Shown here piece after piece: positions 9,478-18,093 of a stretch of 64,000 nucleotides of DNA. Source of the DNA: Hyphomicrobiales bacterium (GTDB lineage Bacteria > Pseudomonadota > Alphaproteobacteria > Rhizobiales > Rhizobiaceae); NCBI GenBank assembly GCA_900465675.1, contig UBJR01000023.1:62001-126000 (forward strand). Direction: 5' to 3'. A program made the translations under genes and the position numbers. The notes beneath the pieces were generated by a model. That model saw only the letters and a list, made by a program, of their open reading frames with translations. It had not been told where the DNA came from and did not search any database. Positions within the stretch are counted from its first letter, which is position 1. Each line of letters opens with the position of its first letter.

Positions 9478-9521
9478 GGGACGTTACGTGTCCAAATTGG
9501 CGCTACGTGACGCAATGTCCC
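9478..9521. repeat. Imperfect inverted repeat in the 415-bp non-coding stretch after the tRNA
   Basis: GGGACGTTACG (9478-9488) and CGCAATGTCCC (9511-9521) form an 11-base arm pair with two mismatches. Between them TACGTG occurs twice. The stretch from 9415 to 9830 holds no convincing gene: it contains the tRNA terminator, this repeat and the palindrome at 9668. The role of the repeat is unknown. Confidence 0.4.
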
Positions 9522-9667
9522 GAAAAGTCCCGAACAAAAGTTACCTCGCTTATATGCTTTATTGTCAGCGCGGCCCGGCTGATTCCTGTTCTGATCAGCT
9601 TTTCTATTACGCAAGCGACTTCTTGCGCGAAACGCCGGCATCAAGCCGTCCCTGACTGCGGCAGTAG

Positions 9668-9683
9668 TTGGCCCTTGGTCCAA
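9668..9683 (+). promoter_or_regulatory. 16-bp palindromic operator candidate, copy A
   Basis: The sequence is TTGGCCCTTGGTCCAA, with arms TTGG and CCAA. It is the first of five near-identical sites in the accessory block and lies 147 bases upstream of the DUF3300 start. A TATACT hexamer begins three bases after it. It is proposed as the binding site of the LuxR/FixJ-type regulator encoded at 18094; that link is inference. Confidence 0.6.
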
Positions 9684-9830
9684 CTATACTTCGCCTGACC
9701 GCGGATCGAATATGGCCGCCTCGGCGAGGCCCCGCTCTCCAGCCTCAGCGGCACTCGCCACAATCCGGCATCGAGCGCAGTGCCGCGCATCGTCGCTGAA
9801 CGGGTCTCGACCGACAAGGGGATGTCCGAA

Positions 9831-11282
9831 ATGCCGCGGATCTACGAACTTCGCCTCGCAACGGCGGTTGCGCTCCTGCTGACCTTCAGCGGACTTCCGT
9901 TCGTCCCCGGAGCGCCGCAGAGTGCGCGGGCGCAGCAGACCGCGGCCGCCGACGCGTCGGCAGACACGGACGATGCCGCGGAGCCGTTGACGGATGACGA
10001 GCTCGCGGTGCTGGTCGCGCGTATCGCGCTCTATCCCGACGATCTCGTTGCCTTGGTGACGTCCGCCTCGCTCTATCCGCTGCAGATCGTCGAAGCGCAG
10101 CGCTATCTCGATGATGCCAAGAAGGATACGAAGCTGAAACCCAAGGATACTTGGGACGGTAGCGTGATCTCGCTTTTGAACTACCCCGATATCGTCAAGA
10201 TGATGAGCGACGATCTCGATTGGACGCAATCGCTTGGCGAGGCCCTGGCCAACCAGCAGAAAGATGTCCTCATCGCCATCCAGCAATTGCGCGACAAGGC
10301 GGTGGCCGACGGCATCATCAAGACCGACGACAAGATCAAGGTGGTCCAGGAAAACGACAACGTCGTCATCCAGTCGGCAAGCCCCGAGAAGATCTACGTC
10401 CCGCAATATGCGCCAGAGATGCTGTACGAGCCGGATTACGCGCCGCAGCCGATCAGCTACTACCCCGACTATTATCCGAACTATACATATCCGACCGCGC
10501 CCTTCTTCGCCGCCGCCGTAACCGGCGCGATCTGGGCGGCAGCGGTCGATTGGGACGACTGGGGTGTATGGGGCGGCCGCTGGCGCGGCGATGTCGATAT
10601 CGACTGTGACCACTGCTTCAACAACATCAACGGCAAGGTCAATTTCAACGATATCGACTGGAAGAACGTCGATCGCAGCAAGATCAAGTTCGACCGCGAC
10701 CAGTTCAACAAGATCGACCGCAACTCCATCAAGAACAGCATCAAGGCGAGCGACCGCAACAGCATCAAGGCCAAGGCGAATGCCATCGGAAACAGCCGCA
10801 ATACGGCAATCCGCAACAAGGCCGGCAATGTCAGCGTCAAGGACATCCGCAACAGCAAGATCGATGCGGACCGGATCAATCGCGACAAGATCAACCGCGA
10901 CATGGCGTCGAAGCTCGGCAACAAGCCGGGTCAGGGCATTGCCGGGCGCACGCCGTCGGCCAGGCCTGCGGGCAATCTGGCGGGCAAGGCCAGTTTCGAC
11001 CGCCCGGCAGGAAAGCCGAGGCCCGCGGCGCGCCTCGACAACCGCCCGAAGAAGCCATCCGCTCTCGGCCATGTCGATAATGGCAGACGGGCACAGATGC
11101 AGTCCGAACGGGGCCGGTTGGCCATGGGCGGTGGGAGCAGGCCCAGCTTCGGAGGCGGTAACCGCGGCGGCGGGCATGCGATCGGCGCTGGCGGCGGCCG
11201 GGGAGGTGGACATGCGATCGGACGCGGCGGTGGCGGCGGACATCGCTCCGTTCCCCATCGCGGCGGCGGACGCCGCCGGTAA
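9831..11282 (+). CDS. Secreted DUF3300 protein with basic Asn/Lys-rich and Gly-rich tail
   Basis: The protein has 483 residues. ATG 9831 is chosen because AAGGGG lies nine bases upstream and a signal peptide follows at once (MPRIYELRLATAVALLLTF...ARAQ). Residues about 40-200 match DUF3300, with the hallmark ALYPDDLVALVTSASLYPLQIVEA and VPQYAPEMLYEPDYAP. An aromatic segment WAAAVDWDDWGVWGG follows. Then comes a long run of DRN/SIK/NK units and a C-terminal tail of GGGHAIG repeats. The function of DUF3300 is unknown; secretion and the repeats suggest an envelope or extracellular role. The next gene, DUF2950, is 24 bases downstream. The unit carries operator candidate copy A. Confidence 0.85.
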   Translation: MPRIYELRLATAVALLLTFSGLPFVPGAPQSARAQQTAAADASADTDDAAEPLTDDELAVLVARIALYPDDLVALVTSASLYPLQIVEAQRYLDDAKKDTKLKPKDTWDGSVISLLNYPDIVKMMSDDLDWTQSLGEALANQQKDVLIAIQQLRDKAVADGIIKTDDKIKVVQENDNVVIQSASPEKIYVPQYAPEMLYEPDYAPQPISYYPDYYPNYTYPTAPFFAAAVTGAIWAAAVDWDDWGVWGGRWRGDVDIDCDHCFNNINGKVNFNDIDWKNVDRSKIKFDRDQFNKIDRNSIKNSIKASDRNSIKAKANAIGNSRNTAIRNKAGNVSVKDIRNSKIDADRINRDKINRDMASKLGNKPGQGIAGRTPSARPAGNLAGKASFDRPAGKPRPAARLDNRPKKPSALGHVDNGRRAQMQSERGRLAMGGGSRPSFGGGNRGGGHAIGAGGGRGGGHAIGRGGGGGHRSVPHRGGGRRR

Positions 11283-11306
11283 CCCCTCGAGCAAAGGAAG
11301 ACAGTC

Positions 11307-12269
11307 ATGATCACGACAGTCCGCACCATGATCCTGAGCTCGGTCTTTACCGTCGCTCTTGCCGGCTTTGCAGCATTTCCGGCGGCCTTAAATGCCGCCG
11401 AGCCAACCGAAGGAGCGGTCATCGCAGGCTTTGCATCGCAGACCGACCCGCCGGCATTCGACACGCCTGAAGCCGCCGTCGATGCCTTCAAGGCAGCGCT
11501 CGCCGCCGACGATTTCGACAAGTTGGCCAGCCTGCTCGGCCTCGATGCCGCCAAGGCCAAGGCGGGCGAGGGCGTCATGGACACATATGCCGAGATCCGT
11601 GACGGCGTGAAGAAGCAGCTTACGGTGCACGACGTCGATGGCGCCAAAATCCTGGATATCGGCGACAGGCTCTGGCCGCTGCCGTTCCCTGTCGTCAAGG
11701 GCGAAGACGGCAAATGGTCCTTCGATACCTATGCCGGCTTCGAGGAGATCATCAACCGCCGCGTCGGCGAAAACGAGCTGCAGGCGATCGCCACCATGCG
11801 CGCCTATGTCGATGCGCAGAAGGAATATGCCGCCGAAGACCATGATGGCGACGGCGTTCTCGAATATGCGCAGCGGCTGATCAGCAGCGATGGCAAGACG
11901 GATGGCCTCTACTGGTCTCCCGATCTCGGTGCCGGCGAAAGTCCCGCGGGCGCGGCCTTCGAGACCGATGCGGCTCTCAGGAAGGCGAAGGCCGGGGCGG
12001 GATATTTCGGTTACCACTACCGCATCCTGACGGCGCAGGGGCCGAACATTGCCGGCGGCAAGTTCGACTACATCATCAACGGCAACATGATCGCCGGTTT
12101 CGGGCTGATCGCCTGGCCGATCCGCTACGACGAGACGGGTGTCCATACCTTCATGGTGAATGCCAATGGCACGGTCTATCAGGTCGACCTGGGCAAGAAC
12201 ACCGACGCGATCGCCGCAGGGATCAGGACCTTCAATCCAGACGACAACTGGGAAGTGACCGACGACTAG
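11307..12269 (+). CDS. Secreted DUF2950 protein
   Basis: The protein has 320 residues; the ATG is preceded by AAAGGAAG. The signal peptide is MITTVRTMILSSVFTVALAGFAAF, with a likely cut after LNAA. The mature protein has the DUF2950 layout: an N-terminal TPEAAVDAFKAALAADD helix, a central NRRVGENELQAIATMRAYVDAQ segment and a C-terminal FDYIINGNMIAGFGLIAWP core. The biochemical function is unknown. I recall DUF3300 and DUF2950 genes as frequent neighbours in proteobacteria, which supports joint action. It is probably co-transcribed with the DUF3300 gene upstream and the membrane-protein gene 28 bases downstream. Confidence 0.85.
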   Translation: MITTVRTMILSSVFTVALAGFAAFPAALNAAEPTEGAVIAGFASQTDPPAFDTPEAAVDAFKAALAADDFDKLASLLGLDAAKAKAGEGVMDTYAEIRDGVKKQLTVHDVDGAKILDIGDRLWPLPFPVVKGEDGKWSFDTYAGFEEIINRRVGENELQAIATMRAYVDAQKEYAAEDHDGDGVLEYAQRLISSDGKTDGLYWSPDLGAGESPAGAAFETDAALRKAKAGAGYFGYHYRILTAQGPNIAGGKFDYIINGNMIAGFGLIAWPIRYDETGVHTFMVNANGTVYQVDLGKNTDAIAAGIRTFNPDDNWEVTDD

Positions 12270-12297
12270 AACCGCTCGCGCGGACGAGGGGATTTGC

Positions 12298-13482
12298 ATG
12301 GACGATACGCATGCGGGCGCTCCCCGGTCGAAGGAGTTTCTCGCGTCCCATGGCGGACCTTTCTACGAGCTGCAGCGCCGGCTGAAGCTTTTGCACGACC
12401 ATGCGCTGATGTCCGGCCGCCGCGCGGTGCTTTTCATCGGGATAGCCTGGGGCGGGCCGTTTCTTCTTGGGCTGCCGCAAAGCCTTTCCATCGACACATC
12501 AGGCGGTCTGACCTACCTCACGGATGTCAGTGTCTGGGCGCGGTTTGTCATCGCCATCGGAGCCTTCGTGCTGGCCGAGCAGCAGGTCGAGCAGCGGTTG
12601 CAGGAGGAACTCCGCCATGTGCTTTCCGCACCGGTCATCGCGCCATCGTCTTTCGCTGGTGCTGCCGATGCGGTCAATGACGCGCTGCGGCGACGGAATT
12701 CGAACGTCGCAGAGATCGTCTGCCTGCTGATCGCCATCATCGCCGCCTGCGTCGTGCTCCGGCATCAATATGTCACAGACAAGCCGTCATGGGCGGTGAT
12801 GACCGCACCGGCGGGCAACGTGGTTACGCTTGCGGGATGGTGGTCGATAGCCGTCAGCATTCCATTGTTCTGGTTCCTTGTGACCCGCGGGCTGTGGCGG
12901 CATCTTGTCTGGTCTCTGCTGTTGCGCCGCCTGTCGTGGCTCGAGCTGCGGCTGGTCGCCACGCATCCGGATGGCAAGGGCGGGATAGGCTTTCTGGCAG
13001 ATTACCCAAGCGCCTACGTGACATCCGTTTTCGGCGTCAGCTGCGCCGTTGCAGCGACGCTGGCGCAGAACCTGCTGCAGGAGACGGCGACGCTGACGAA
13101 TATCTCCATTCTGATGGTGGTCTGGCTGGTCATCATCCTTGGCCTGTTCGCCTTTCCGCTATCGGCCTTCTCCAGACCGCTGCTTGAACTCAAGAAGGTG
13201 TCGATGGCTCGCCTCAGTGCCCAGGCCACCCAGTATCACCGGATGGCCGAGCGCAAGCTCACCGGCAGCAATGCCGTTGCAGCGAGCGGAACCGAACCGG
13301 AGGATGTCACCGATCCGACCAAGCAATACGAGCTGACGCGCAAGCTTTCGCCAATGCTTTTGAGCCACGCCGCACTTCTGCCCGTCTCCGCGGCGGCGCT
13401 GCTGCCTTTTGCAATTCTCGCTTCGACACGCGTGCCGTTCAAGGAAGTCCTCTCGCTCGTCAAGAAGCTTCTGCTGCTTTGA
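12298..13482 (+). CDS. Polytopic membrane protein, family not recognised
   Basis: The protein has 394 residues; GAGGGG sits seven bases before the ATG. About seven hydrophobic segments are visible, for example RAVLFIGIAWGGPFLLGL, FVIAIGAFVLA, IVCLLIAIIAACVVL, ISILMVVWLVIILGLFAF and LLPVSAAALLPFAIL. They are separated by charged loops, including a long cytoplasmic-looking stretch KVSMARLSAQATQYHRMAER. I see no catalytic motif and cannot name a family. It lies between DUF2950 and the transglycosylase, 28 and 33 bases from each, so it is probably part of the same operon and acts in the inner membrane. Confidence 0.75.
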   Translation: MDDTHAGAPRSKEFLASHGGPFYELQRRLKLLHDHALMSGRRAVLFIGIAWGGPFLLGLPQSLSIDTSGGLTYLTDVSVWARFVIAIGAFVLAEQQVEQRLQEELRHVLSAPVIAPSSFAGAADAVNDALRRRNSNVAEIVCLLIAIIAACVVLRHQYVTDKPSWAVMTAPAGNVVTLAGWWSIAVSIPLFWFLVTRGLWRHLVWSLLLRRLSWLELRLVATHPDGKGGIGFLADYPSAYVTSVFGVSCAVAATLAQNLLQETATLTNISILMVVWLVIILGLFAFPLSAFSRPLLELKKVSMARLSAQATQYHRMAERKLTGSNAVAASGTEPEDVTDPTKQYELTRKLSPMLLSHAALLPVSAAALLPFAILASTRVPFKEVLSLVKKLLLL

Positions 13483-13515
13483 CGCGCCACGATCGCTCAG
13501 GGATTCGAGGTCAAG

Positions 13516-14976
13516 ATGTTCAACTTCTTCATAGGTTGCCTGTTTGCGGCGAGCGTTCTGGTCGCAGCACCCTTGGCATATTCGCAGGCGAATTCCGGCG
13601 CGCGTGCGCCATCGATCCTTCCGAAGGCCAGTACGGATGATCTCGACGGAATGACCAAGCGGCGGCTGGTCAGGATTCTGGTGCCCTTCAGCAAGACCAT
13701 CTATTTCCTCGACAAGGGGCGTCAGTTCGGCACCGCGGTCGAATTCGGCACCGCGCTGGAAGAGGAACTGAACAAGGGGAAGACGAAGGAGATCGATCGC
13801 ATCCGTGTTGCCTTCATCCCCACCAGCCGCGATCGCCTGATGCCTGCGTTGATCGAAGGGCAGGGCGATATCGTCATGGCCAATCTCACCACCACGCCGA
13901 AGCGGCTGGAACAGGTGGATTTCAGTGCGCCGATCTACACCAAGGCCAGCGAGGTTCTGGTGTCTGGGCCTTCCGCACCTGCCGTCGGGAGCATCGATGA
14001 TCTTGCCGGAAAGGAGATCGCCGTTCGCCAGACCAGCAGCTACTACGAGCATCTGATCGCCACAAATGACAGGTTACGCCGGGAGGGCAAACAGGAGATC
14101 GTCATCAAGCCGATCGACGAGAATCTTGAGGACGAGGACCTGATGGAGATGGTCAATGCCGGACTGCTGCCATGGACGATCGTCGATCAGTACAAGGCGG
14201 ACATCTGGTCGAAGGTTTTCACGGACGTGACTGTTCATCCCGATATCGCGGTGTCGACGGACGGCCAGACCGCATGGGCGCTTCGCAAGAACAGTCCGCA
14301 GCTCAAAGCAGTGCTCGACAAGTTTGCCGAGACCCACAAGGTGGGCACGGCTTTCGGCAACATGCTGCGGACGCGCTACTTCAAAGACGACAAGATGCTG
14401 AAGAGGGCCTATTCCCCTGCCGACATCGAGCGGTTTCAGACGCTTGTCGAAGTCTTCAGGAAATACGGTGGCGAATACTCGTTCGACTATCTGATGCTGG
14501 TCGCCCAGGGCTATCAGGAATCGCAGCTTGACCAGTCCAGGCGCAGCCCGCGCGGCGCGGTCGGCATCATGCAGCTTCTTCCTGCGACCGCCGCGGCAAA
14601 GGAAGTCGGCATCAAGGACATCGCGAAAAGCGAGGACCGCAATGTCGAAGCGGGCGCAAAGTATCTGCGCCACCTTGTCGAGGTCTATATCAACGATCCC
14701 GGCATCACCGCCAAGGATCGTCAGCTCATGGCCTTTGCCGCCTATAATGCCGGACCGGGAAACCTCCGCAAGTTCCGGATGAAGGCCTCAGAGCTGGGGC
14801 TGGATCCAAACGTCTGGTTTGGCAATGTTGAGAACGGCGCAGCCGCTATCGTCGGCCGGGAAACGGTTCAGTATGTCAGCAATATCTACAAATACTACGT
14901 GGCGTATAGCTTGCTGCAGGACCGTATGGCCTTCGATCGGCGTTCTGCCGGTGCCGGCGACGTACCTAAGAACTGA
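13516..14976 (+). CDS. MltF-like protein: solute-binding domain fused to lytic transglycosylase
   Basis: The protein has 486 residues; GAGGTCAAG precedes the ATG. The signal peptide is MFNFFIGCLFAASVLVAAPLAYSQ. Residues about 50-290 are a family-3 solute-binding fold (LVRILVPFSKTIYFLDKGRQFG, MPALIEGQGDIVMANLTTTPKR, KEIAVRQTSSYYEHL). Residues about 320-450 are an SLT domain, with catalytic Glu335 in VAQGYQESQLDQ and the downstream motifs SPRGAVGIMQLLPATA and AYNAGPGN. This is the MltF architecture: a peptidoglycan-cleaving periplasmic enzyme with a regulatory ligand-binding module. No lipobox is seen, so it may be soluble or held by its signal helix. It is the last gene of the unit starting at 9831. 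Confidence 0.88.
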   Translation: MFNFFIGCLFAASVLVAAPLAYSQANSGARAPSILPKASTDDLDGMTKRRLVRILVPFSKTIYFLDKGRQFGTAVEFGTALEEELNKGKTKEIDRIRVAFIPTSRDRLMPALIEGQGDIVMANLTTTPKRLEQVDFSAPIYTKASEVLVSGPSAPAVGSIDDLAGKEIAVRQTSSYYEHLIATNDRLRREGKQEIVIKPIDENLEDEDLMEMVNAGLLPWTIVDQYKADIWSKVFTDVTVHPDIAVSTDGQTAWALRKNSPQLKAVLDKFAETHKVGTAFGNMLRTRYFKDDKMLKRAYSPADIERFQTLVEVFRKYGGEYSFDYLMLVAQGYQESQLDQSRRSPRGAVGIMQLLPATAAAKEVGIKDIAKSEDRNVEAGAKYLRHLVEVYINDPGITAKDRQLMAFAAYNAGPGNLRKFRMKASELGLDPNVWFGNVENGAAAIVGRETVQYVSNIYKYYVAYSLLQDRMAFDRRSAGAGDVPKN

Positions 14977-15031
14977 AGGCCGGGATCAATCGTCATCCTG
15001 CCGGAACCGGCATCGGCTGTCCGTATGGCAG

Positions 15032-15047
15032 TTGGCCTTGGGTCCAA
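15032..15047 (+). promoter_or_regulatory. 16-bp palindromic operator candidate, copy B
   Basis: TTGGCCTTGGGTCCAA lies 76 bases upstream of the FGE start, in the 147-base gap after the transglycosylase gene. It is in the same orientation as copy A and matches it at 14 of 16 positions. Confidence 0.6.
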
Positions 15048-15123
15048 TAGAAGCGCACTTTGAAACGTGGCAGAGTCGGCACACGCAGGCATTCGAATTC
15101 ACCGGCGAAGCGCGAGGCGAACC

Positions 15124-16104
15124 ATGAATGTAAGGTCGGCAGATATCGTCCAGCCAGCACAGGAAGGCGCTCCCGCCGGCATGGTCTTCTTGCCCGGTTC
15201 GACTTACGTGATGGGTTCCGATGACCACTATCCCGAAGAGGCTCCAGCGCATCCGGTGACGGTCGATGGCTTTTGGATCGACGAGGCTCCCGTCACCAAC
15301 CGGCAGTTCCCGACTTTCGTCAATTCGACAGGGCACATTACGTTCGCCGAGAAACGGCCGCTCGCCGAAGATTATCCGGGCGCCGATCCGGCCAACCTCA
15401 GGGCGGGGTCACTGGTCTTTACGCCGCCCGATCACCCGGTTCAGAGCCGGGACATCAGGCAATGGTGGGTGTTCACGTTCGGAGCAAACTGGCGCCATCC
15501 CCTCGGCCGCAAAAGCAGCATCGGCACGATTCTCGATCATCCGGTGGTTCATATCGCCTATAGCGACGCACTGGCATTCGCACGCTGGGCTGGCAAGGAG
15601 CTGCCGACGGAGGCGGAATGGGAACTGGCCGCGCGCGGCGGGCTCGACGGTGCGGAATTCGCCTGGGGCGATGAACTCGCGCCCGGTGGCGTTCACATGG
15701 CCAATACCTGGCAAGGCATGTTCCCCCACGAGAACCTGGAAGAGGACGGGTTCGCCCGGACGTCGCCGATCAAGACCTATCCCGCCAACGGCTACGGGAT
15801 TTACGACATGATTGGAAATGTATGGGAATGGACGGTCGATTTCTGGACGACACAACATACGCAGCCCGCTGCCAAGCCGTGCTGCATCCCCATAAACCCG
15901 CGGGGCACGGATGCCGGCGGCAGCATCGATCCCCGTCAGGCAGAGCTGCATATTCCCCGACGCGTTCTCAAGGGCGGCTCTCATCTCTGCGCACCAAGCT
16001 ACTGCCGCCGTTACAGGCCGGCCGCTCGCCACGCGCAGGAGATCGATACAACGACCAGCCATGTCGGCTTCCGTTGCGTGCGGCGGACGGGGCAGAACGG
16101 CTGA
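15124..16104 (+). CDS. Formylglycine-generating enzyme (SUMF1/FGE family)
   Basis: The protein has 326 residues with the FGE-sulfatase fold throughout: GMVFLPGSTYVMGSDDHYPEEAP, FWIDEAPVTNRQF, PTEAEWELAARGG and GNVWEWT. The C-terminal active site KGGSHLCAPSYCRRYRPAAR contains the cysteine pair Cys289 and Cys294, matching the catalytic pair of true FGEs, and the family-typical GFRCV follows. It therefore looks like a genuine FGE rather than a cysteine-free SUMF1 relative. FGE oxidises the sulfatase active-site cysteine to formylglycine; the partner sulfatase is encoded at 21426. ATG 15124 fits the domain start; a longer GTG start at 15067 adds only unlike sequence. It has no signal peptide, so it is cytoplasmic. 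Confidence 0.9.
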   Translation: MNVRSADIVQPAQEGAPAGMVFLPGSTYVMGSDDHYPEEAPAHPVTVDGFWIDEAPVTNRQFPTFVNSTGHITFAEKRPLAEDYPGADPANLRAGSLVFTPPDHPVQSRDIRQWWVFTFGANWRHPLGRKSSIGTILDHPVVHIAYSDALAFARWAGKELPTEAEWELAARGGLDGAEFAWGDELAPGGVHMANTWQGMFPHENLEEDGFARTSPIKTYPANGYGIYDMIGNVWEWTVDFWTTQHTQPAAKPCCIPINPRGTDAGGSIDPRQAELHIPRRVLKGGSHLCAPSYCRRYRPAARHAQEIDTTTSHVGFRCVRRTGQNG

Positions 16105-16118
16105 GATAGCTGGCACGC

Positions 16119-16151
16119 TTACGGCGATGTTTACGCTAACATTTACCGTAA
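16119..16151. promoter_or_regulatory. Interrupted inverted repeat upstream of the sensor kinase
   Basis: TTACGG (16119-16124) pairs with CCGTAA (16146-16151). Inside, GATGTT (16126-16131) pairs with AACATT (16138-16143) with one G-T pair. There is no T-run, so an operator or leader hairpin is likelier than a terminator. It is unlike the 16-bp palindrome shared by the other units. Confidence 0.4.
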
Positions 16152-16226
16152 CGTACTTGTGGCCCCGCCTGCTGATGCAATGGTCCTTGCATGGTGGGAT
16201 CACTGGTCTTCGACGGCCCTCAAACG

Positions 16227-18080
16227 ATGTTTGCAAGATTTCGTTCGCGGCTGGTTGCCGCGGCTATCCTGCTTTTCGGCTTGCATTTTACCGGCCCTTC
16301 CCTGGCTGAGCAGGCGCCGGCGCCCGTCAAGCGTATCCTCATCCTCTACGAGAACCAGGCTACACTTCCTGCCGTCGTCCAGGTTGCCGCCGGATTGCGG
16401 GAAAGCATGCTCGCCAACATGCCGATCGGCATCGAGGTCTATAGCGAGTATCTCGATACGGACCGGTTTCCCGACCCGGCAAACGTCACTCGCATCGCGG
16501 GCTATCTTGCAAGCAAATACGCAGCGACGAAGTTTGATGTGGTGATCGCCGGCGGGCCGGGCGCGCTGCAGTTCGCACTCGACCATCGCGCCACCATCGG
16601 CAACAATGCGCCCATCGTATTTGGTGCCGTCAGCGACGTGTCGCTCCGAACCCGGACGTTGCCTGTGGATGTGAAAGGCGTGGTCAGCCATTTCGACGTC
16701 CGCAAGACCATAGACCTTGCGCTGACACTTCAGCCCGATGCCAAGGAGATCGTCGTCATGACCGGCTCGTCCGGCTTCGACAAGAACTGGCAGGCGACGG
16801 CCAGGGAGGCGCTGACCGACAGCTACAAAGAGGTACCCGTCAATTACCGAAGCGGCCTGACGATCGATGGCTTCAAGGCTACCGCTGGCAGTCTCCCCCG
16901 AAACGTCATCCTGATGGTCCTGAACATTTTCGAGGATGCCGATGGCCGCAAGTTCTATCCCCGCGATGCGACGCAGGCGATAGCCTCGGTTTCCAAGGCT
17001 CCCGCATACAGCGTCTACAGTTCCCATTTCGGCGCGGGTGTTGTGGCGGGATATGTCGGGACATTCGAGGATATCGGCAAGGAAATGGGAGCCACCGCAG
17101 CCAGGCTCGTTGCCGGCGACATGTCCGGACCGCAAACACATCTTGTCAAGGATGGACCGCTGGTCGACTGGGAGCGGATCAAGCACTGGGGGATCGATCC
17201 GAAGCTGATACCCGGCGATGCACAGATCCTCAATTACGAGATGTCGCCCTGGGAAAAGTATCGGGTCGAAATCCTGACGATGCTCGCGGTGATCCTTCTC
17301 CAGGCCGCCACCATCGCCGCGCTCTTCCTGCAGCGGCGGCGCCAGCTTCGGCTTCAGGCAGAGCTCAATCTGGAACGGTTGGAGCTCGCATATATTTCCC
17401 GGACCTCGCAGCTCGGCGAATTGTCGGGCGCGCTTGCTCATGAACTCAATCAACCCCTGACGTCGATCCTCTCCAATGCGGAGTCCGGTGCCCGTCTTCT
17501 GGAGAATGAGCCGATCGATATCGGCGAGCTTCGCGACATTCTGAACGATATCGTCCTGGACAACCGGCGCGCGGCAACCGTTATCACCCAGCTGCGACGG
17601 TTGATGATCAGGGGCGAAACGACCCTGGAGCGAATGGACTTGAACTACGCGGTGACGACCACGCTGGCACTGGCGCGCAGCGAACTGCTTGCGCGTCAAA
17701 CCCAGGTCGACCTGCTGCAGGATATGCCGGATGTGCCGATCTGCGGGAACCTGCCGCAGCTTCAACAGGTTCTGCTCAACCTTTTTCTCAATGCCACGGA
17801 CGCGATGGCGCATCTGCCGCCAGCGCAGCGTGAGATTGCAATTCAGACCAAGAAGCGCGATGATGGCACGTGCGAGTTGACCGTGACAGATCACGGTATA
17901 GGCATTGCCTCCGGCCGTCATGGCGAGATCTTCAAGCCTTTTGTCAGCACCAAGAAGTCGAGCCTCGGGCTCGGGCTGGCTATCTGTAGATCGATCGTAC
18001 AGGCCCACGGGGGGACCCTGCAGTTCGATGAGAACTTCGAAAAGGGCGCGCGGGCGGTACTCGTCCTGCCGTCTGCATAG
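16227..18080 (+). CDS. Sensor histidine kinase with periplasmic ABC-substrate-binding-type domain
   Basis: The protein has 617 residues from ATG 16227, which opens a signal-like helix (MFARFRSRLVAAAILLFGLHF). Residues about 35-335 resemble ABC_sub_bind periplasmic proteins (RILILYENQATLPAVVQVAAG, DVVIAGGPGALQFA, GYVGTFEDIGKEMG). A transmembrane helix near 349-370 (ILTMLAVILLQAATIAALFL) leads directly to a kinase core. The H-box is SGALAHELNQPL with His405, the N-box NLFLNATDAM, the G1 box TDHGIGIA and the G2 box SSLGLGLAI. It is an orthodox kinase that probably senses a small periplasmic ligand and phosphorylates the regulator encoded 13 bases downstream. There is no PAS domain. A GTG start at 16191 is possible but adds only polar residues. 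Confidence 0.88.
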   Translation: MFARFRSRLVAAAILLFGLHFTGPSLAEQAPAPVKRILILYENQATLPAVVQVAAGLRESMLANMPIGIEVYSEYLDTDRFPDPANVTRIAGYLASKYAATKFDVVIAGGPGALQFALDHRATIGNNAPIVFGAVSDVSLRTRTLPVDVKGVVSHFDVRKTIDLALTLQPDAKEIVVMTGSSGFDKNWQATAREALTDSYKEVPVNYRSGLTIDGFKATAGSLPRNVILMVLNIFEDADGRKFYPRDATQAIASVSKAPAYSVYSSHFGAGVVAGYVGTFEDIGKEMGATAARLVAGDMSGPQTHLVKDGPLVDWERIKHWGIDPKLIPGDAQILNYEMSPWEKYRVEILTMLAVILLQAATIAALFLQRRRQLRLQAELNLERLELAYISRTSQLGELSGALAHELNQPLTSILSNAESGARLLENEPIDIGELRDILNDIVLDNRRAATVITQLRRLMIRGETTLERMDLNYAVTTTLALARSELLARQTQVDLLQDMPDVPICGNLPQLQQVLLNLFLNATDAMAHLPPAQREIAIQTKKRDDGTCELTVTDHGIGIASGRHGEIFKPFVSTKKSSLGLGLAICRSIVQAHGGTLQFDENFEKGARAVLVLPSA

Positions 18081-18093
18081 AGGGGAAAGCACG

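Noticed and set aside
9668..9683. Reading the TTGG...CCAA sites as sigma-54 promoters
   Set aside because: The -24/-12 pattern (TGGCAC-N5-TTGCW) is absent. The sites are symmetric and occur in both orientations, which suits a dimeric regulator.
15067..15123. GTG at 15067 as FGE start
   Set aside because: It would lie 20 bases after operator copy B and adds residues unlike the family; ATG 15124 fits better.
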